Shown here one piece after another: positions 60,214-64,000 of a DNA stretch of 64,000 nt; position 1 is the first letter of the stretch, and each line of letters opens with the position of its first letter. The notes beneath the pieces are model-generated. The model was not told the DNA's origin and searched no databases. It worked only from the letters and a program-made list of their open reading frames with translations. The position numbers and the translations under genes are program-made. Source of the stretch: Anagrus nilaparvatae (lineage: Eukaryota > Arthropoda > Insecta > Hymenoptera > Mymaridae); contig JAKSXM010000040.1 of the NCBI GenBank assembly GCA_022575985.1, positions 14,402,001 through 14,466,000 on the forward strand, written 5' to 3'.

Positions 60214-61745
60214 TCAATTATTATTACTTTTATTATCGAAACAAGGATTGTTGATTGTACAATTAGAAAAATAATAAACTGGAGATATTGGGTTAAAAGT
60301 AGTAGCATTTTTTACTTGACTATTAATATGCATCGAATGAGGTACTTCATTGATGTTATTCACAGTTGATTGCGATGCATTTAATTTTTCAACACAAATA
60401 TTTTCGATGTTTTTAAATCTTTTGACCTCTGGTGGAACATTATTATCGCTTGAACGTTTGGCACGTTTTATGTCATATGATTCATTATCACCAATAATCA
60501 TTGATTGACTTTGCCATTTTGAACAGCCAGGTTGAGGTGTTGCAGGAACGCAATCTTCATTACCACGAACCGTTGATTTTTCTTCATTAACTATTATTTT
60601 TTTATTAATCTCAATTGCACCATCAACCCTATTTGAAATATCTTGTTTCTGAAATTGTGAGTGGTCATTATACATCTGAGCAACAGTACTAGACTTCCAA
60701 TTTCCTGCATTCATTAATACAGGCATAGAAGCCCCCGAATCAGCAATAATAGTAGCAGATGTTCTGCGAAAACTATGACCGGTGTAAAATTCTGGATTTT
60801 CCAATCTCAATAGTTGAGCTATTTTTTTAGGCATGGAGGCTATTTTGTTTTTCCCAATGGGCTGCTTAGTACACTTTCCATTGCGATAATTGATCAGAAA
60901 CTGATTTGTTGGACAATTTTGAGGTCTTAAATTAAGATATTTTTTTTAAATATCATAGAAATAATCCTTGTCAACATAAAATATCTTCTGTGTTTTATTT
61001 TTAGTTTTAGGGATTGTAATTTTTAATATTTTTCTCTCGGTAATGTCCTCAATACTTGTTATTTTAATGTTATGAAGATCATCGCCTCTGCATGTTCCAA
61101 ATACTCCTAGTGTAGCCACAACCTAAAAGTAAATATTTTTTGAAAAAATAATATTTAAAAAACAAAATAATATTTTTAAATAATTTTTTTTCAACAAACT
61201 TACTTTAAGTTCCAGATATTCTTCGCCTGGAAAATCTTTAAAAAATTTTCTTAGCTGCTCTCCTGTAAATCTTTCTGCCGTTTTTGGTTCATAACCTTCT
61301 GCATTTCTTTTCAAATAAACCAATACTTTTTTAAATTGACTTATGTCAATATTATCGTTGGCTTGAATTACTGCTTTTAACATAGAGTATTGAGCATATA
61401 TTGTTGTAGGCGCATATTTTTCACTGAGTTCTGAGAAATACTAAGCTAATACATTTTCAGAAATCTTCTAGGTCTTGTGTTCTACTTGCTGCCAGTTAAT
61501 GAATTTATCATAAGCTAGTAAGTATTTTTTTTTCGATGCATCGGGCAAGAGCTTTAAATTTACTTCTTCGGCTTTTTCTCTTAATTGAGGAGGTGTATTT
61601 TCATTTAGTTCAATTATATTAGGAGGTGGAGTAACGTACCCTTCTCTAACTCCTATAAAATAATAATAAAGGTAAAAAATAAATTAATTTTTTATCTTAA
61701 TAATAACAACATACCTTCGAATTCAAAATTATTTTCATTCTCCAT
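60214..61745 (-). pseudogene. Crypton-type tyrosine recombinase, three in-frame stops
   Basis: Three exons fit exactly: 61715-61745, 61204-61652 and 60214-61122. Introns of 62 bp (61653-61714, GTATGT...ATAG) and 81 bp (61123-61203, GTAAGT...TTAG) keep one frame of 462 codons. An N-terminal SAM-like DNA-binding part (KKKYLLAYDKFINWQQ, YAPTTIYAQYSMLKAVI) is followed by the catalytic domain: Arg172 in GTCRGDDL, GHSFRR with His276 and Arg279, NWKSSTVAQMY with Tyr311. An Asn/Ser-rich tail of about 150 residues follows. Such enzymes cut and join DNA through the Tyr, and Cryptons move as circles. Stops lie at codon 72 (TAG, 61468-61470), 81 (TAG, 61441-61443) and 219 (TAA, 60946-60948). There are no frameshifts, so decay is recent. 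Either a Crypton copy or a domesticated descendant; no element ends were found. Confidence 0.8.
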
Positions 61746-62684
61746 TTTCGAAAACACGTTAAAATTGTTTACTAAACAATAACTATTATATTTTTTAGCT
61801 ACAAGTAAACGCGATTACTCGTCGAAAGAGATAAAAATTGACTGGTGACTAAATATTTTTGAATATCTACTTTGGCCTATGTCTACGAAAATTAAAAAAA
61901 AAAACTATAAAGCCAGCTGAAGCTAAAGAATTTATAACACCTTTCTCCAGCAATTTTACGACTTTTCTTGAAAATTATATAAAAAAAAAAAAATTTTAAA
62001 CTTGTTCTCATACTTAATTTCTTCATCTTTTTTAAAAATGAAATTAGTATAATATTTCCGTTTATTCAAAAAAAAGTTTATTATTTGTATTTAGAATAAA
62101 AATTATGTAACATACGGGAAGAAATGCAATTTTTAATTCTGGCTAAAGGTAGTTATTAGCAGAAATCAGTAAAAAAAGTTCTTCCGAGCAGAACTAGTAG
62201 CTTTGGGTTAAAATGCGTGCTTCTCTTTTCACTCAGAAAAGATGAAAATTCTGCATTTTTTAAACTAAGTTATTGACCCTACTGTTATTGTTATTAGTCA
62301 ATCACATAGATATTATATAGTAAATCGTCAGAAGAGTAGATGAACCTTGATAAAGCAGAGAGGTAGGAATTTGATATAAAAAATTCTTCAAAACTTAAAA
62401 TATCTTTCTCTTATGCCTAACTATATTTATGTATATTATAATTGTTATATCCTCACTTTCAAATAATCGCTTGACTCAATCACATAATAAATCAGGGGAA
62501 GAGAGGAACCGTAATAGAAAGAAGTAGGGATTTATTATCCCTCAATACTTGTTTTTTTTTTCTTTTTAATTTTATTTATTCTTTACTTTCTATATTATAT
62601 TTGTATTTATATTTATATGTTTCCATTTGTCAAAAAGATGGTATTATTCACTCTTAGAGTAAAAAATGGTATGTTGCACATGGG
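61746..62684. other. AT-rich intergenic or intron sequence
   Basis: No gene seen. If the upstream adenylate cyclase exons lie beyond the left edge, this and much of the window would be intron of that gene; this cannot be decided here. Confidence 0.4.
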
Positions 62685-62850
62685 GAAAAAATGCAATTTC
62701 AAATCATTGTCGGAGATAGTTACACTTGATATGCAATGACGAGGGTACACACTCGCCTACGGCTCGTGTGCACCCTCGTCATTGCACATCTCGTGCCCCT
62801 ATCTCCAACCTGCTTTGAAATAGCTTATTTTCTCCCCTTGTATAGCAATC
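62685..62850. repeat. Short GC-rich hairpin element
   Basis: GATATGCAATGACGAGGGT..CACTCG is mirrored by CTCGTG..ACCCTCGTCATTGCA around TACGG at about 62758-62762. Looser outer matches (ATGGGGAAAAAA with TTTTCTCCCC) extend it to about 160 bp. It lies just upstream of the adenylate cyclase exon. No coding content. Confidence 0.65.
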
Positions 62851-62920
62851 TACTATTATTTATACTTTTTTTTCTATATATTATATACATTTAGAAAAAT
62901 TTCAAAATTTTATTTATAAG

Positions 62921-63184
62921 GATCTAGAATCAGAGACATTGGATCATGTTTGCTTACTAGTTGATTATGCAGTTGCTATGAGACAACGACTAGAAGATGT
63001 AAACATTCATTCTTTTAACAATTTTGATCTTAGAGTTGGTATCAGTTGTGGGCCTCTTGTTGGTGGTGTTATAGGAGCTAGAAAACCTGTTTTTGACATC
63101 TGGGGAAATACCGTTAATGAAGCTTCACGAATGGATTCTACGGGAGAAATGGGAAAAATTCAAGTACCAGCTGAACTAGCCAAA
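62921..63184 (+). CDS. Adenylate cyclase exon (C2 catalytic domain)
   Basis: An 88-codon exon bounded by an acceptor (TTTATAAG, 62913-62920) and a donor (AAA|GTAAGT, 63185). It encodes [18 protein letters not shown], then [20 protein letters not shown] and [14 protein letters not shown], then [12 protein letters not shown]. The Asp of FDIWG (purine recognition) and the Asn and Arg of TVNEASRM (transition-state contacts), known from mammalian class III cyclases, are present. This is part of the second cytoplasmic catalytic domain of a membrane-bound adenylate cyclase, which makes cAMP from ATP downstream of G proteins. Both exon borders are phase 0. The isoform could not be determined; [20 protein letters not shown] separates it from the '[20 protein letters not shown]' type common in the rutabaga group. 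Confidence 0.9.
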
Positions 63185-63936
63185 GTAAGTTTAATACTAA
63201 GCATTTTAATTTAAAAAAAACTTTTCTGAACTTTATAAATTAGAAAAACTAAAATAATATTTGTAAAACAGTTACAAAATTAATTGCGTTTAAGATTATA
63301 GTAGTTTCAGTTTCTGATAATATATGTATTCGTAAATTTTGAACACAATGTTACATCTAATTAGTTGAGTTTTTATTAAGCTAGTCTATATACAACTTAT
63401 ATATGGTTAAAACTTATTAAGCTAACCTAGAAACTAATTTTTAATGATATTACTTAAAAATCGGATATAGCTTAATATTATTTTTTAATTTTTATTATTT
63501 ATCACATAGTGAGTACTTGATCGTACCTTGATATTAAAGTAATGAATAAAAAATAAAGCTAAAGAAATATTATTTCAAGTTCAAGGTTGATCACCAGCCA
63601 ATAAAAATGGCGGTATTTTGACCGATCATTTTTCATTGATCAAATAAAAAAAAAAGTACGACAACGTTGCATCATGTTTCTAGGCGCCCGTTCTTAGTTA
63701 CAGGATTATTATTATAATACTATGCGTGTACTTTAAACAGCGACGTTGTTACCTTAATTTTTATCAGTTTTTATTTTTTCTAATTAAAATGTCTTTAATA
63801 TGAAATCCACAATTTATTTAAAAATCTAATACAAGTTTCTTTGATAATTAATTTACTTTAAGAAATTTATTTTTTTAAATCAATTGTTTTGTTTTGAAAT
63901 TTTCAGTAAATAAAAATCTCAAACACATATTTTCAG
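63185..63936 (+). other. Adenylate cyclase intron (752 bp)
   Basis: Begins GTAAGTTT and ends CATATTTTCAG. AT-rich, with a GC-richer patch at about 63655-63750. No insertion was recognised. Confidence 0.75.
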
Positions 63937-64000
63937 ATTCAGCTTCTATGCTTACAATATATACAGTGTAACGGTTTTTTGGTGCAAAAACAATTTTTTT
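63937..64000 (+). CDS. Next adenylate cyclase exon, cut by the window end
   Basis: After the acceptor at 63935-63936 the phase-0 frame reads IQLLCLQYIQCNGFLVQKQ and stays open to the edge. It follows directly on PAELAK of the preceding exon. In class III cyclases this position holds 'LQ..GY...CRG...VKGKG', the end of the C2 domain, so Y-x-x-C-x-G is aligned as expected. Only 21 codons are visible. Confidence 0.7.
   Translation, partial: MQLLCLQYIQCNGFLVQKQFF

Noticed and set aside
60946..61470. Reassigned genetic code (TAR read as Gln) to explain the stops in the recombinase gene
   Set aside because: The 672-codon transposase and the R1-like ORF use the standard code and end at normal stops with matching C-termini in different copies. 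The organism is an animal by its cyclase and R1-like elements.

Overview
The window looks like insect (arthropod) nuclear DNA. It is strongly AT-rich, has spliced genes with short AT-rich GT-AG introns, R1-like non-LTR retrotransposons, and a high density of class II transposons and their short non-autonomous derivatives. The repeat style would suit a parasitoid wasp or an aphid, but nothing here fixes the order. No tRNA, rRNA or CRISPR array was seen. Only one conserved host gene is evident: two exons of a membrane adenylate cyclase at the extreme right end, the second cut by the window edge. Everything to the left is repeat-derived except possibly a 262-residue single-exon gene of unknown function at about 30.4 kb.

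Layout. 0.6-2.8 kb: LTR-retrotransposon remnant (core promoter and decayed gag). 2.8-9.6 kb: two head-to-head, decayed R1-like elements. The plus-strand copy is interrupted by a 1.2 kb probable solo LTR and by a 1.15 kb Transib-like element, each with a target-site duplication. 9.6-28.7 kb: a diverged satellite of about 700 bp monomers. Its first 10 kb form a giant inverted repeat (arms about 4.2 kb, spacer about 1.65 kb); the rest carries several small transposon insertions. 29.0-29.2 kb: a 33 bp minisatellite. 30.05-30.84 kb: the orphan gene. 33.2-37.9 kb: possible LTR, a 115 bp tandem array with a fold-back element and a short solo LTR inside it, and a CAC-ended DNA transposon. 37.9-45.9 kb: a nearly complete DNA transposon with very long terminal inverted repeats and a 672-residue DDE transposase, carrying two nested insertions. 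47.8-51.2 kb: a second long-TIR transposon with a broken transposase fragment. 51.3-57.1 kb: a piggyBac-like element, several fold-back elements and an almost perfect 846 bp hairpin. 58.6-60.2 kb: a young 5'-truncated R1-like insertion. 60.2-61.7 kb: a three-exon Crypton-type tyrosine recombinase pseudogene. 62.9-64.0 kb: the adenylate cyclase exons.

How the parts relate. The window is a stack of insertions into insertions, which gives relative ages: the 2.8-9.6 kb R1-like copies, the satellite and the 8 kb DNA transposon are old hosts. The Transib-like element, the solo LTRs, the TTAA-flanked elements and the 58.6 kb R1-like copy came later. No operon-like or obviously cooperative gene cluster exists. 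The most interesting items are the Crypton-type gene whose only defects are three TAR stop codons, the satellite palindrome, the RAG-related Transib element, the intact-looking transposase that seems to lack its catalytic Glu, and the unidentified gene at 30 kb.
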